This document shows positions 1 to 8,912 of a stretch of DNA of 64,000 nucleotides, one piece after another (position 1 is the first letter of the stretch; each line of letters starts with the position of its first letter). The notes beneath the pieces were generated by a model. That model worked only from the letters and a program-made list of their open reading frames with translations, was not told the DNA's origin and did no database searches. This stretch comes from Streptomyces aureocirculatus (GTDB lineage: Bacteria > Actinomycetota > Actinomycetes > Streptomycetales > Streptomycetaceae). Location: assembly GCF_000720475.1 (NCBI RefSeq), contig NZ_JOAP01000007.1, forward strand, positions 1-64,000, in the 5' to 3' direction. The translations under genes were made by a program, and so were the position numbers.

Positions 1-1367
1 GTGTCGGGGACCGCGTACGGGGAGGGGGGCGGGGTGGCGGGCAGGGCGGGTTCCTGGCGGGGGCCCGGTACGAGGCCGCTCGGGGCGCTCGGCCCCACGG
101 CCGTGGCCCCGGCGCTGCCGCGGGCCGTGACCTGGGTGTCGTCCGGCTCGGCGCCGAGGAGGCCCTGGGGCACGATCAGGACGGCCTGCACCCCGCCGTA
201 GATGTTGGTCTGGAGGCGCACCGCGATGCCGTGCCTGCGGGCGAGCGCGGAGACGACGAAGAGCCCGATGCGCCCGTCCTGGAGCAGGCTCGCGACGTTG
301 ACCTGGTCGGGGTCGGCGAGCAGGCGGTTCATCCGGCTCTGCTCGGCGAGGGGCATGCCGAGGCCGCGGTCCTCGACCTCGACGGCGAGCCCGGCGGTCA
401 CGAGGTTGGCGCGCAGCAGGACCTGGGTGTGCGGGGCGGAGAACACGGTGGCGTTCTCGACGAGTTCGGCGAGCAGATGGATGACGTCGGCGACGGCGTG
501 CCCGCGCAGGGTGCCCTCGATCGGCGGCACCAGCTTGACCCGTGAGTACTGCTCCACCTCCGCGATCGAGGACCGCAGGACCTCCGTCATGGTCACCGGC
601 CTGCTCCACTGGCGCCTGGACATGGCGCCGCCGAGCACGGCGAGGTTCTCCGCGTGCCGCCGGATGCGGGTGGCGAGGTGGTCGATGTGGAAGAGGCCCT
701 TGAGCAGTTCGGGGTCCTCGACGGTGTTCTCCAGGTCGTCGAGGAGCGAGATCTCGCGGTGCACGAGGGACTGAAGGCGCCGGGCGAGATTGACGAAGAC
801 CTCCACCTTCTGCTCGCTGCCCGTCTGGCTGGAGAGTTGCGCGGCCTGCACGACGGCGGTGACGGCGCCGTCGTGCGCCAGGGACATCTCCTCGGCGAGC
901 AGCCCGAGCTCGTCCCCGGCGCCCCCGCCCGGGCCCGCGTGCCGGGCGGGCTGCTGCCCCCGCGCGGGCGGTGCGTCGCCGCGGCGGAGCCGTTCGACGA
1001 GTTCGCGCAGGTCCTCCTGGCCGCGCGCGGTGGCGCGGCGCAGCGCGACGACGCGGTCGCGCAGCGACCTGGCGGCCCGGTCGGCGGCGACGGCGGCGAT
1101 CACGACGCAGACGAGTCCCAGGACCGCGGCGGCGGCGAGCGCGGCGAGGAGCGGCGGCTCCGGGCGGGTTCCGGCCGACCGGAGCAGGGAGAGCACGGCG
1201 GCCGTGCCGCACAGTCCCACGGCGACGGCGGGCAGCACGGCGATGCGCAGGAGCTGGGGCCGTATGCGGGTCTCGGGCAGCGGCGGGGCGGCGCGGCTCC
1301 CGGATCTGCCGTGCCGGCCGCCCTCACGGCGGTCTGCGCGTGGAGCCGGTGCGCGAAGGTGAGACAT
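1..1367 (-). CDS. Conservon-type sensor histidine-kinase-like protein (CvnA family), 3' end cut by window edge
   Basis: Membrane-anchored ATP-binding sensor kinase of the kind that heads Streptomyces conservons; the family is thought to pass a signal to a GTPase switch rather than to a classic response regulator. Translating the minus strand from ATG 1367 (preceded by GAGGA) gives about 455 open codons to the window edge. Two hydrophobic segments lie near residues 38-60 and 73-95, followed by a charged helical linker, the family-typical dimerisation region with ARRLQSLVHREISLLDDLE, then an HATPase domain with N-box ELVENATVFSA, G1 box EDRGLGMP and G2 box GRIGLFVVSALARRHG. After the ATPase domain comes a Pro/Ala-rich tail that runs off the window. 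The sensor part is short, without the long extracellular nitrate-sensing module seen in many relatives. The expected partners (roadblock, DUF742, GTPase) would lie to the left, outside the window. Confidence 0.85.
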   Translation of the reverse strand, partial: MSHLRAPAPRADRREGGRHGRSGSRAAPPLPETRIRPQLLRIAVLPAVAVGLCGTAAVLSLLRSAGTRPEPPLLAALAAAAVLGLVCVVIAAVAADRAARSLRDRVVALRRATARGQEDLRELVERLRRGDAPPARGQQPARHAGPGGGAGDELGLLAEEMSLAHDGAVTAVVQAAQLSSQTGSEQKVEVFVNLARRLQSLVHREISLLDDLENTVEDPELLKGLFHIDHLATRIRRHAENLAVLGGAMSRRQWSRPVTMTEVLRSSIAEVEQYSRVKLVPPIEGTLRGHAVADVIHLLAELVENATVFSAPHTQVLLRANLVTAGLAVEVEDRGLGMPLAEQSRMNRLLADPDQVNVASLLQDGRIGLFVVSALARRHGIAVRLQTNIYGGVQAVLIVPQGLLGAEPDDTQVTARGSAGATAVGPSAPSGLVPGPRQEPALPATPPPSPYAVPD

Positions 1368-1681
1368 CAGCGTCCTCGGTACGTTGCGACGGACGCCGCG
1401 GCGAACCGCTGCGGCGCGTCGTCGATGGCATCGCGATGCCGGCCGGCAGGCCCTGATGTGATCCCTGCGTCGCCCGACGGCCACTCACGGTAGTCGTCGA
1501 CGCGGGATGTGCGGTGGGCAGTTGACGAACTCCGGCAGGCAGCGTCCCGCTCTGGTATGACGCCTCGCACGGTTGCCCGAAAACACTCGCACGTCCGAGC
1601 GACGTGGGGGTCGTACGTCAGTCCCCCACGTCGTCGGCCGGTGCTGTCCGCCGCTTCGTACCGGCGGGTCGGGGCTACGGG
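1368..1681. other. Intergenic stretch without a gene
   Basis: About 310 bases between two minus-strand genes. It holds the hairpin listed separately at 1600-1633 and the upstream region of the sensor kinase (SD GAGGA just before ATG 1367). Short open frames here have no ribosome binding site and no recognisable product. No convincing -35/-10 pair could be picked. Confidence 0.6.
1600..1633 (-). terminator. Hairpin terminator after the metallo-hydrolase gene
   Basis: An 11-bp perfect inverted repeat (CGACGTGGGGG / CCCCCACGTCG) with a 12-base loop lies 49 bases downstream of the stop codon at 1682. No U-run follows, which is usual for Streptomyces terminators. Confidence 0.6.
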
Positions 1682-2968
1682 TCAGCCCACTCCGGCGACC
1701 TCGGGCCCGGGAGTGTTCGGCCTCGGCTTGCGCCGGTGAGCGCCCGGGCCGCCGTCGGTGGCGCCCTCCGCGACGCTCCCCGGGGTACCCGTGGCCTCCG
1801 GGGCGGCCGGGGGCTCAGGGGCGGCCGGGGGCTCAGGGGCGGCTTCGGCCTCGTGGGCCGCTGCCGCTTCCCCCGCGCAGGACCGCCACCACGGCAGGTC
1901 GGGCACCGGGCCGGACGCCGGTTCGAAGGGCTCGCCGGGGATCGGCAGGGCGACCGTGGCTCCCTCGGCGCGGGCCGCGGCGAGCGTGCCCTCGCCCGGC
2001 TCGGCCCAGGGGTGCGGGGCGAGGTTGAACGTGCCCCAGTGGATGGGCAGGAACACACCGTGCGCCCGGCCGCCCTGGAGGTCGAGGTGGGTGCGCATGC
2101 CCTCTTCGGGACGCATGTGGATGTCGGGCCAGAAGTCCGAGTAGGCGCCGATCTGGATCATCGTGGCGTCGAACGGGCCGTGCTCGGCACCGATGTCCTT
2201 GAAGCCGGGGAAGTAGCCGGTGTCACCGCTGTGGAAGACGCGGTGCTCGGGGCCGCGCACGCACCAGGACGCCCACAGCGTGTGCTGCTGGTTGCGCAGG
2301 CCGCGGCCGCAGAAGTGCCGTGCGGGTGTCGCCGTGAGGGTCAGGCCGCCGACCTCGGTGGACTCGTGCCAGTCCAGCTCGCGCAACCGGCCGGCGGGCA
2401 CACCCCAGTGCTCCAGGTGCGCGCCGACGCCGAGTGGCACCGCGAAGACCGTGTCCGTGCCGGCCAGGGCCTTGATGCTGGGCATGTCCAGGTGGTCGTA
2501 GTGGTCGTGCGAGATGACGACCACGTCGACCGGGCCGAGCGCCGCCAGGGGCACCGGCACCGGATGCAGCCGCTTCGGCCCCGCGAAGGGGAACGGCGAG
2601 CAGCGCTCACCCCACACGGGGTCGAAGAGCACCCGGTGACCGTCGATCTCGGCGAGGACGGTGGAGTGCCCCATCCAGGTGAGCCGGAGCCCGCTCGCCG
2701 GGGTCCTGGCGAGATCGGCGAGGGTCGTCGCGTGCACCGGCACCGGGTGGGCCGGCGCGCGGCGGGCCCGCTGCTCCTTGCGGAAGTAGATCTTCGCGAA
2801 TTCCAGGGCGGACCCGGACGGCCTGGTCCGGGCACCCACCGGGTTCTGGAACGAGCCGTCGGCGAAGTTCGGCGAGCGGCGGATGCGCGCGAGGCGCGCG
2901 CCCGCGGGATCCGCACCGAACGCGGCGGACCGCAGCGAACGCAGCCGGGAGCTCGAGAACCGGGACAC
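1682..2968 (-). CDS. Metallo-beta-lactamase-fold hydrolase (UlaG / NAPE-PLD-like)
   Basis: Predicted cytoplasmic zinc-dependent hydrolase. The start is GTG 2968, with GGAGGTG six bases upstream. The 428-residue protein carries the metal motif SHDHYDHLD, a later SGDTGYF aspartate motif and the terminal PIHWGTF histidine, in the order typical of the UlaG/NAPE-PLD branch that acts on phosphodiester or lactone substrates; the substrate here cannot be read. The last ~80 residues are a low-complexity Pro/Ala/Glu tail with a repeated PEPPAA unit, probably disordered. It is divergent from the TetR gene at 3121, which may control it. Confidence 0.85.
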   Translation of the reverse strand: MSRFSSSRLRSLRSAAFGADPAGARLARIRRSPNFADGSFQNPVGARTRPSGSALEFAKIYFRKEQRARRAPAHPVPVHATTLADLARTPASGLRLTWMGHSTVLAEIDGHRVLFDPVWGERCSPFPFAGPKRLHPVPVPLAALGPVDVVVISHDHYDHLDMPSIKALAGTDTVFAVPLGVGAHLEHWGVPAGRLRELDWHESTEVGGLTLTATPARHFCGRGLRNQQHTLWASWCVRGPEHRVFHSGDTGYFPGFKDIGAEHGPFDATMIQIGAYSDFWPDIHMRPEEGMRTHLDLQGGRAHGVFLPIHWGTFNLAPHPWAEPGEGTLAAARAEGATVALPIPGEPFEPASGPVPDLPWWRSCAGEAAAAHEAEAAPEPPAAPEPPAAPEATGTPGSVAEGATDGGPGAHRRKPRPNTPGPEVAGVG

Positions 2969-3120
2969 GGCACCTCCAGAAACAGGATTGCTCAGGCTCC
3001 CCCATTATGTGCTCCCCCTCCGCGGACGCTCGTCGGGCCCGTACTCGCCACGGGGACGGCGGCGGCGACCCGGTAGCCGCCCGGCGTGACGCGCGTAGCC
3101 GCGTAGGTAGGGTGCACGGC

Positions 3121-3732
3121 GTGACAAGAGTGCGGTTGAGCGTGGCGGAGCGGCGGGCTGAGCTGCTGGCCGCCACCGTCGAGCAGATCGAGGTGCGCGG
3201 TGTGGCCGCCGTGCGCATCGCGGACGTCGCGGCCGCGCTCGGCGTGAGCAACGCCCTGGTCCTGTACCACTTCTCCACCAAGGACGAACTTGTCGCCGCC
3301 GCGTTCGCGCACGCCGCCGAGAGCGACCTCTCCCATCTGCACAGGCTCCTCGGCCGGCGCACCTCCGCGGTTCGCCGACTGCGTGCGGCCGTGCGCTGGT
3401 ACGCGCCGACGGGCCCGGCCAAGGGGTGGCGGCTGTGGATCGAGGGGTGGGCGTCGGCACTGCGTGAGCCCGCGCTGCGGTCGGTCACCCGTGATCTCGA
3501 CCGCCGGTGGAAGGCGGCGCTCGCCGAGGTCATCGCGGAGGGCGTGGCCGCGGGTGAGTTCCGCTGCCCCGATCCCGCGGCCGCGGCCCTGCGTCTGACC
3601 GCCTTCCTCGACGGCCTCGCCGTCCAGATGACGGCCTACCCGGGCGCGGTGTCCCGGGCCCGGACCCGCTCCTGGGCGGACGAGGCACTGGCCCGCGAAC
3701 TCGGCCTGGCCCCGGCGGACTTCCGACCCTGA
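3121..3732 (+). CDS. TetR/AcrR-family transcriptional regulator
   Basis: One-component repressor of about 203 residues. I place the start at GTG 3121 rather than at earlier in-frame codons, because the HTH domain begins straight after (VTRVRLSVAERRAELL) and the upstream residues look non-coding. The N-terminal HTH includes RIADVAAALGVSNALVLYHF, a standard TetR recognition helix ending in YHF. The C-terminal half is a helical ligand domain with WIEGWASALREP, found in the branch often called TetR_C_6. It is divergent from the metallo-hydrolase, so that gene is the likeliest target; the ligand is unknown. I could not find a clear operator palindrome in the 150-bp gap. Confidence 0.85.
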   Translation: MTRVRLSVAERRAELLAATVEQIEVRGVAAVRIADVAAALGVSNALVLYHFSTKDELVAAAFAHAAESDLSHLHRLLGRRTSAVRRLRAAVRWYAPTGPAKGWRLWIEGWASALREPALRSVTRDLDRRWKAALAEVIAEGVAAGEFRCPDPAAAALRLTAFLDGLAVQMTAYPGAVSRARTRSWADEALARELGLAPADFRP

Positions 3733-3822
3733 CCCGCCCGCCGACCGCGGCTCCGAACCCGCCCCCCGGCCGGGGCCGGGGCCGTCGCCACCGCTGCCGC
3801 CGGGACCCCGCTCCCAACTGCC

Positions 3823-4692
3823 TCACCGCAACTCGTACACCGCCACCACCGACACCGTGTCCTCGATCTCCCCCGGCGCGAGGGGCACCCCGTCCTGCTT
3901 GGCGAAGGCCGCCGGGGACACCGCGAGGGGGCGCGGCGCGCTCGACTCGGCCTCGTTGAGGGAGACGAGGCGGCCGAGGTGGCGGCCGGTCAGCCGCGCG
4001 TAGTGCTCGGCCTTGGCGCGGGCGTCCTCGTGCGCGGCCTGGCGGGACCGCGCGCGCAGCGGGCGGGCGTCGGCGAGGTCGAAGGACACCCCGTTGATGC
4101 GCACGGCGTCCCCCGCGGAGCCCGCCGCCGCCTTGATGACCCGGCCGGTGCGGCGCAGCACGCGGACCTTGACGCTGAAGCTCTGCGCGGCCCGGTACCC
4201 GCTCAGCTTGGACACCCCGCCGCGGTCCTCGTACACGGCCGAGAGCTCCAGGCTGTCCGTGCGGATGTCCCGGTCGGCGACGCGGAGCCTGCGCAGCGCG
4301 CCGAGCAGCGCGTCGGCGGCGGCGTGCTGGGCGGCGAGGGCCTTCTCCGCCGTCGGCGCGGTGACCTCGACGGCCACGCCGACCACGGCGAGATCGGGCG
4401 CGGCGCTCGCGGAGCCCGTACCGGTGACGGTCACCGTGGCCGGGGCGGGCTCGGGGCTGGTGGCCGCGGGGGCCCCGGCCGGGGCGGACACGGCGGGCGC
4501 CCCTTCGGCGGCGGCGGGCCCGGCGAGGGCCGCGGGCAGTCCGAGGGCGGCGAGCGCGACGAGGGCGGCGGTGAGCACGCGCACGGGCGGGAGCAGGCGT
4601 ACGGCACGCCGGGCCCGCGGGTCCGGGTGCGGGACGGCGGCGGCAGCGGGAGCACGAGGGGCGCGGGTGGGCGGGCGCGGGGCTGCGGGCAT
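3823..4692 (-). CDS. Secreted SIMPL-domain protein
   Basis: Member of the SIMPL (DUF541) family, cell-envelope proteins of uncertain biochemical role. ATG 4692 is chosen because GGAAGGA lies ten bases upstream; longer frames reaching 4941 have no ribosome site. The 289-residue product starts with a basic Pro/Ala-rich stretch, then a hydrophobic export segment near residues 45-65 (VLTAALVALAALGLPAALAG), so it is probably secreted or lipid-side anchored. The SIMPL domain follows: TVTVTGTGSA opening strand, VAVEVTAPTAEKAL, and the typical closing strand VSVVAVYELR at the C-terminus. It converges on the TetR gene across a 90-bp gap. Confidence 0.8.
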   Translation of the reverse strand: MPAAPRPPTRAPRAPAAAAVPHPDPRARRAVRLLPPVRVLTAALVALAALGLPAALAGPAAAEGAPAVSAPAGAPAATSPEPAPATVTVTGTGSASAAPDLAVVGVAVEVTAPTAEKALAAQHAAADALLGALRRLRVADRDIRTDSLELSAVYEDRGGVSKLSGYRAAQSFSVKVRVLRRTGRVIKAAAGSAGDAVRINGVSFDLADARPLRARSRQAAHEDARAKAEHYARLTGRHLGRLVSLNEAESSAPRPLAVSPAAFAKQDGVPLAPGEIEDTVSVVAVYELR

Positions 4693-4900
4693 GGGCGGGA
4701 GTCCTTCCGCTGTGGCGGTCTTCCGCCCCCACGGGGACGGCTGGCCGACATCCCAGCACCCGCGCGCCCGCGCACGGCTCCGCCACTCCCGCCCTGTCAC
4801 CTCACCGGTCGCATCAGTGGTCCCATCGAGACGGCGGCATTCCGCCTGCGGCACCGGGGCAGCCGTACGGGGGCGACCGAGCCGAGGCAGCCGAGCCGTA

Positions 4901-5707
4901 TCAGAGCAGCGGCATGAGATCGGGGCGCTTCGCCGCCACATGGTCCCCGGACGACTCGCCCCGCAGCCTCCGGCCGATCCACGGCACCAGGTGTTCGCGC
5001 GCCCACTGGATGTCGTCGCGCCGCCCCTCCAGGGGACCGCGCGGCGGCAGCGGCGGCCAGGGCTGCTCCGGATCGGCGGGCACCTCGATGCCGAGCACCT
5101 GTCCGGCCCGCATGGCCACGCGGGTGTGCCCCTCGGGCGACAGGTGCAGCCGGTCGGTGTCCCAGGCGCGCCGGTCCTGCACGGACTTCAGCGACCACAG
5201 GTCGAGCACCGGGCAGCCGTAGCGGTCGGCGACCGCGCGGACATGGCCGTTGTACGTGGCTATCTTGCCGCGCAGGTGCTTGAGGAGCGGCACGCGCCGG
5301 GTGTCGAAGCCCGTGGTGACGACGACGGTGCCGACGGCGGACGCGAGGTCCGCGACGGCTCTCTCGAAGCGCTCGGCGACCTCGTCCGGGTCGGTCCCCG
5401 GACGGATGATGTCGTTGCCGCCCGCGGCGAACGTGACCACGTCGGGGCCGAGCTCCTTGGCCCGCGGGACCTGGTCCGCGACGATCTGGTCGAGGAGTTT
5501 GCCGCGCACGGCGAGGTTCGCGTACCGGAAGGAGTGCTCGGGCACGCGGTCGTCGAGCAGGACGGCGAGCCGGTCTGCCCAGCCGACGAAGGTGCCGTCG
5601 GGGCCGGGGTCCCCCACGCCTTCGGTGAAGCTGTCGCCGACCGCTGCGTAGGAGGTGAAGGTGTCCGGGATGGCGTGTTTGCTGAAGGTTGTCGACTCTG
5701 CTGTCAC
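4901..5707 (-). CDS. SGNH/GDSL-family lipase/esterase
   Basis: Predicted esterase of 268 residues with no signal peptide, hence probably cytoplasmic. Start GTG 5707 is preceded by AGGAAAG. The catalytic serine lies in AAVGDSFTEG (Ser26), the oxyanion glycine in VRGKLLDQ, Asn in FAAGGNDI, and the Asp-His pair in DRLHLSPEGH near residue 195, so all four SGNH blocks are present. Length and layout match the Streptomyces SGNH proteins that follow a SIMPL gene. The substrate is unknown; short acyl esters are typical for the family. Confidence 0.88.
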   Translation of the reverse strand: MTAESTTFSKHAIPDTFTSYAAVGDSFTEGVGDPGPDGTFVGWADRLAVLLDDRVPEHSFRYANLAVRGKLLDQIVADQVPRAKELGPDVVTFAAGGNDIIRPGTDPDEVAERFERAVADLASAVGTVVVTTGFDTRRVPLLKHLRGKIATYNGHVRAVADRYGCPVLDLWSLKSVQDRRAWDTDRLHLSPEGHTRVAMRAGQVLGIEVPADPEQPWPPLPPRGPLEGRRDDIQWAREHLVPWIGRRLRGESSGDHVAAKRPDLMPLL

Positions 5708-5817
5708 GTCGTCACATCTTTCCTTCCGCCAAGTGACCTACGCCACCGTAATAAGGGGTTGACGAGGGGTGAGATAAGCCACCGGTCAAGATTGCACCAA
5801 CCCGGAATACGCACGGA

Positions 5818-6903
5818 TCAGGCACCGGCGGCCGCCGTGACCCGCCGCAGTTGGAGGACGGCCGCGTCGAGGTCGCCCCGCAGGCCGGTGCGCAGCCCGT
5901 GGTGGAGCAGGACCGCACCCCGGTGCACCTCGCCCGTCTCCCGGCACTCGTACGCGGCGGCCGGGTCGAGACCCCGCAGCCTGACCGGCGGCGGCTCCTG
6001 CCCGTACGCCTGCGCGGGGAGCACGGCGAGCACCACGGCCTCGTCCCCGAGGACGTACTGCACGGCGCTCGGCCCGCCGTCGGGGGCGCGCGCCGGTACA
6101 GGTGTCGCCTTCGAGTCCTGCTCGGGCGGCGGCGGCCGCGTCGACCTCGGTGTCCTCTCCCGCACCGACCAGGTCTGGACGTCCACATAGTCGATCGGGG
6201 CGGACGACAGGAGGGCGTCGAGGCGTTCCCGCAGGTGGGCCCTGACGTCGTCGCGGGCCAGGTTGAGGACGAGCTGGTTGCGGTACTCGGTGCGGGTGCG
6301 GCCGGGGTGGTGCTGCACCCGGTCCGGGTGCGCGCGGTACAGGTCGCTGTAGGGGTTGACCATCTCGGGTTCGACCCAGACGCCGAACCGCATGCCGAGG
6401 GCGCGCACCTCGTCGGCGAGCGGTTTGAGACCGCGGGGGAAGCGGTCGGGGTTGGGCGTCCAGTCGCCGAGCCCCGCCCGGTCGCAGACGCGCTCGCCGA
6501 ACCAGGCGTCGTCGACGACGAACAGCTCCACACCGAGGGCCGCGGCCCGCACGGCGAGCGCCCGCTGCTGCTCCTCGCAGATGTCGAAGCCGGAGGCCTC
6601 CCAGGAGTTGTAGAGCACGGGCCGCACCTCGTCCGCGTCCGGGATGACATGGGTGCGCTGGTACGCGTGCCAGGCCCGGCTCGCCCCGCCGAAGCCGCCG
6701 TCGCTCCACAGTCCCGCGAGCCGGGACTCGAAGGGCCGCTCGGGCGGCAGCGGCGCGGCGGCCAGGGCCCCGGCGTCCGCGAGCGCGATCCGCGGGCCCC
6801 AGTGCGGATGCAGCAGCTCGTCACGGTCCGTGAGGCGCGGGGCGTAGCTGCTGGTGGGGCCCGTAAGGAGCCAGGTACGGGCGTCCGCGCCGACCTCGGT
6901 CAT
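5818..6903 (-). pseudogene. Internally deleted GH36 alpha-galactosidase relic
   Basis: Remnant of a family 36 alpha-galactosidase, normally about 700 residues. This frame, from ATG 6903 with a perfect GGAGGTGTG site, is only 361. It keeps the N-terminal start (SSYAPRLTDRDELLHPHWGPR), the beginning of the TIM barrel (RPVLYNSWEASGFDI, FVVDDAWFG, WTPNPDRFPRGLKPLADEV, WVEPEMVNP, NQLVLNLARDDVRAHL, APIDYV) and the last ~60 residues of the C-terminal domain (PPVRLRGLDPAAAY onward). Two blocks are gone: most of the N-terminal beta-supersandwich, and everything from the KWDMNR nucleophile strand through the acid/base strand. The frame stays open across both scars, so a product could still be made, but it cannot be a working retaining glycosidase. 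Confidence 0.75.
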
Positions 6904-7093
6904 CACACCTCCACAGCCGCCGGGGCGGATCCCCCACAGGCACGCACGGGTACGCACGGGTACGCACATCTTTGAGCCCCGGCGCCCGCCGGGCAACGCC
7001 TGCGCACCCCCGCGTGCGCGGTCCCCGCACGCCCCGCGAGGGCCTCTGGGCACCCCGGTGGCACGACTGATTGCCTCAGGAACCCATGTCGTA

Positions 7094-7131
7094 TCGTCGA
7101 AGGCGCAACCATTCGTCGAAGGCGCAACCAT
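7094..7131. repeat. Perfect tandem duplication, 2 x 19 bp
   Basis: Two adjacent identical copies of TCGTCGAAGGCGCAACCAT, ending 33 bases before the GTG of the phosphatase gene. Either a chance duplication or a duplicated regulator site in the leader. A weak TTGCCT (7071-7076) and TATCGT (7092-7097) pair with a 15-base gap lies just ahead and could be the promoter. Confidence 0.7.
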
Positions 7132-7164
7132 CGACGCGTGCCGCCCCGAGCAGGAGGAGACCCC

Positions 7165-7962
7165 GTGACGCAGCAGGTCCCGTCGACCGAGCCCGAGCTG
7201 GCAGGCGTGCGCAACTTCCGTGACGTGGGCGGGCTTCCGACGGTGGACGGTCGCCGGGTGCGGCACGGTGTGCTGTTCCGCAGCGGCCATCTCGCGCACG
7301 CCACGGCGGCCGACGCGGCGTTCCTCACCTCCCTCGGTCTGCACACGGTCTTCGACTTCCGCAACGCCGCCGACCAGCGTCTTGAGGGCCCGGACGTGGA
7401 GCTGCCGGGTGTGCGGAACGTGAACCTGCCGCTGTCGGACCCGGCGGACGGCGCCGAGTTCTGGAGGATGGTCCGCGACGGCGACCTCGACCAACTGCGC
7501 GCGGCGCTGTCCGACGGGCGGGCGGCGGGCCGGATGTCCTCCTCGTACCGCATGATCATCAAGGAGCGCACGGCCGAGCACGGCCAGGTGCTCCGCGCGC
7601 TCGCCGAGGACAGCGTCCCCGCGCTCATGCACTGTGCGGCGGGCAAGGACCGGGCGGGTCTCTCGATAGCGGTGACGCTCCTCGCGGTCGGCGTGGAGCG
7701 CGACGCGATCCTGGCGGACTACCTGAAGTCGAACGCCGCGCACCGCCGCTACAAGGTGCGCCGCAGCAGTTCGTCGGCGGACGCGACGTCCCCCGAGGTC
7801 CTTGAGCTCCTGAGCCCGCTGTTCGACGCCCGCGCCGAGTATCTGGCGGCGGCCTTCGAGACCATCGAGCAGAACTGGGGCGACACCGAGACCTACCTGG
7901 CGCGCGGCCTCGGTCTCACGCCGCGGACCCGGGAGCGGCTGCGCGAGCGGCTCCTGGACTGA
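7165..7962 (+). CDS. Tyrosine-protein phosphatase (Y_phosphatase3 / LipA-PtpB-like)
   Basis: Protein phosphatase of 265 residues. GTG 7165 is chosen for its GGAGGAGACCCC leader. The family opening block NFRDVGGLPTVDGRRV and the RSGHLAHAT segment are present, followed by the P-loop HCAAGKDRAG, with nucleophile Cys157 and Arg163. This block pattern matches the actinobacterial and fungal phosphatases related to mycobacterial PtpB, which act on phosphotyrosine and sometimes phosphoinositides. There is no signal peptide. It is divergent from the alpha-galactosidase relic and followed by the convergent DUF6126 gene. Confidence 0.9.
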   Translation: MTQQVPSTEPELAGVRNFRDVGGLPTVDGRRVRHGVLFRSGHLAHATAADAAFLTSLGLHTVFDFRNAADQRLEGPDVELPGVRNVNLPLSDPADGAEFWRMVRDGDLDQLRAALSDGRAAGRMSSSYRMIIKERTAEHGQVLRALAEDSVPALMHCAAGKDRAGLSIAVTLLAVGVERDAILADYLKSNAAHRRYKVRRSSSSADATSPEVLELLSPLFDARAEYLAAAFETIEQNWGDTETYLARGLGLTPRTRERLRERLLD

Positions 7963-7986
7963 CGGCGGGCGACGGCCGCTCCCGGC

Positions 7987-8131
7987 TCACTGGTTCCGGC
8001 CGCCGAGCACGAACAGCAGATAGACGAAGAACGCGAACACGTGCCCCACGGCGACGTAGATGATCAGCCGGACCCACAGGGCGCGGGGGAACTTCTCCTC
8101 AAGGACCATCCGGCGTCGGGGCTCCTGCGGT

Positions 8132-8145
<14 letters not shown>
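7987..8145 (-). CDS. DUF6126-family small membrane protein
   Basis: A 52-residue protein, ATG 8145 to TGA 7987. It has a charged N-terminus (MTESEPQEPRRRMVLEEKFP), then one hydrophobic helix (LIIYVAVGHVFAFFVYLLFVL) and a short GGRNQ tail. This is the architecture of DUF6126, which in Streptomyces sits directly after an XRE/cupin regulator, as here: its first 14 bases overlap the 3' end of that gene, so the two are translationally coupled. Function unknown; the constant pairing suggests a membrane partner or output of the regulator. Confidence 0.8.
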
Positions 8146-8797
<652 letters not shown>

Positions 8798-8817
8798 GTG
8801 TCGATTCAGCCAGAGTG

Positions 8818-8852
8818 TTGCCCCAGGGGCAACTTTCTTGCCCCTGGGGCAA
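8818..8852. promoter_or_regulatory. Double palindromic operator of the XRE/cupin regulator
   Basis: Two 15-bp palindromes, TTGCCCCAGGGGCAA (8818-8832) and TTGCCCCTGGGGCAA (8838-8852), separated by CTTTC. Each is palindromic and one is the exact complement of the other. The motif sits where a repressor would block the regulator's own promoter. Binding by this regulator is inferred from position. Confidence 0.8.
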
Positions 8853-8912
8853 AATCCCTCCTGACGACCTGGCTGTCGGCCACCGCGTGGAAGACCTGGC
8901 CGTCGGCCACCG

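Noticed and set aside
1..1493. Plus-strand open frames over the first 1.5 kb
   Set aside because: The minus strand encodes a complete HATPase-type sensor kinase; the plus frames have no motifs or ribosome sites.
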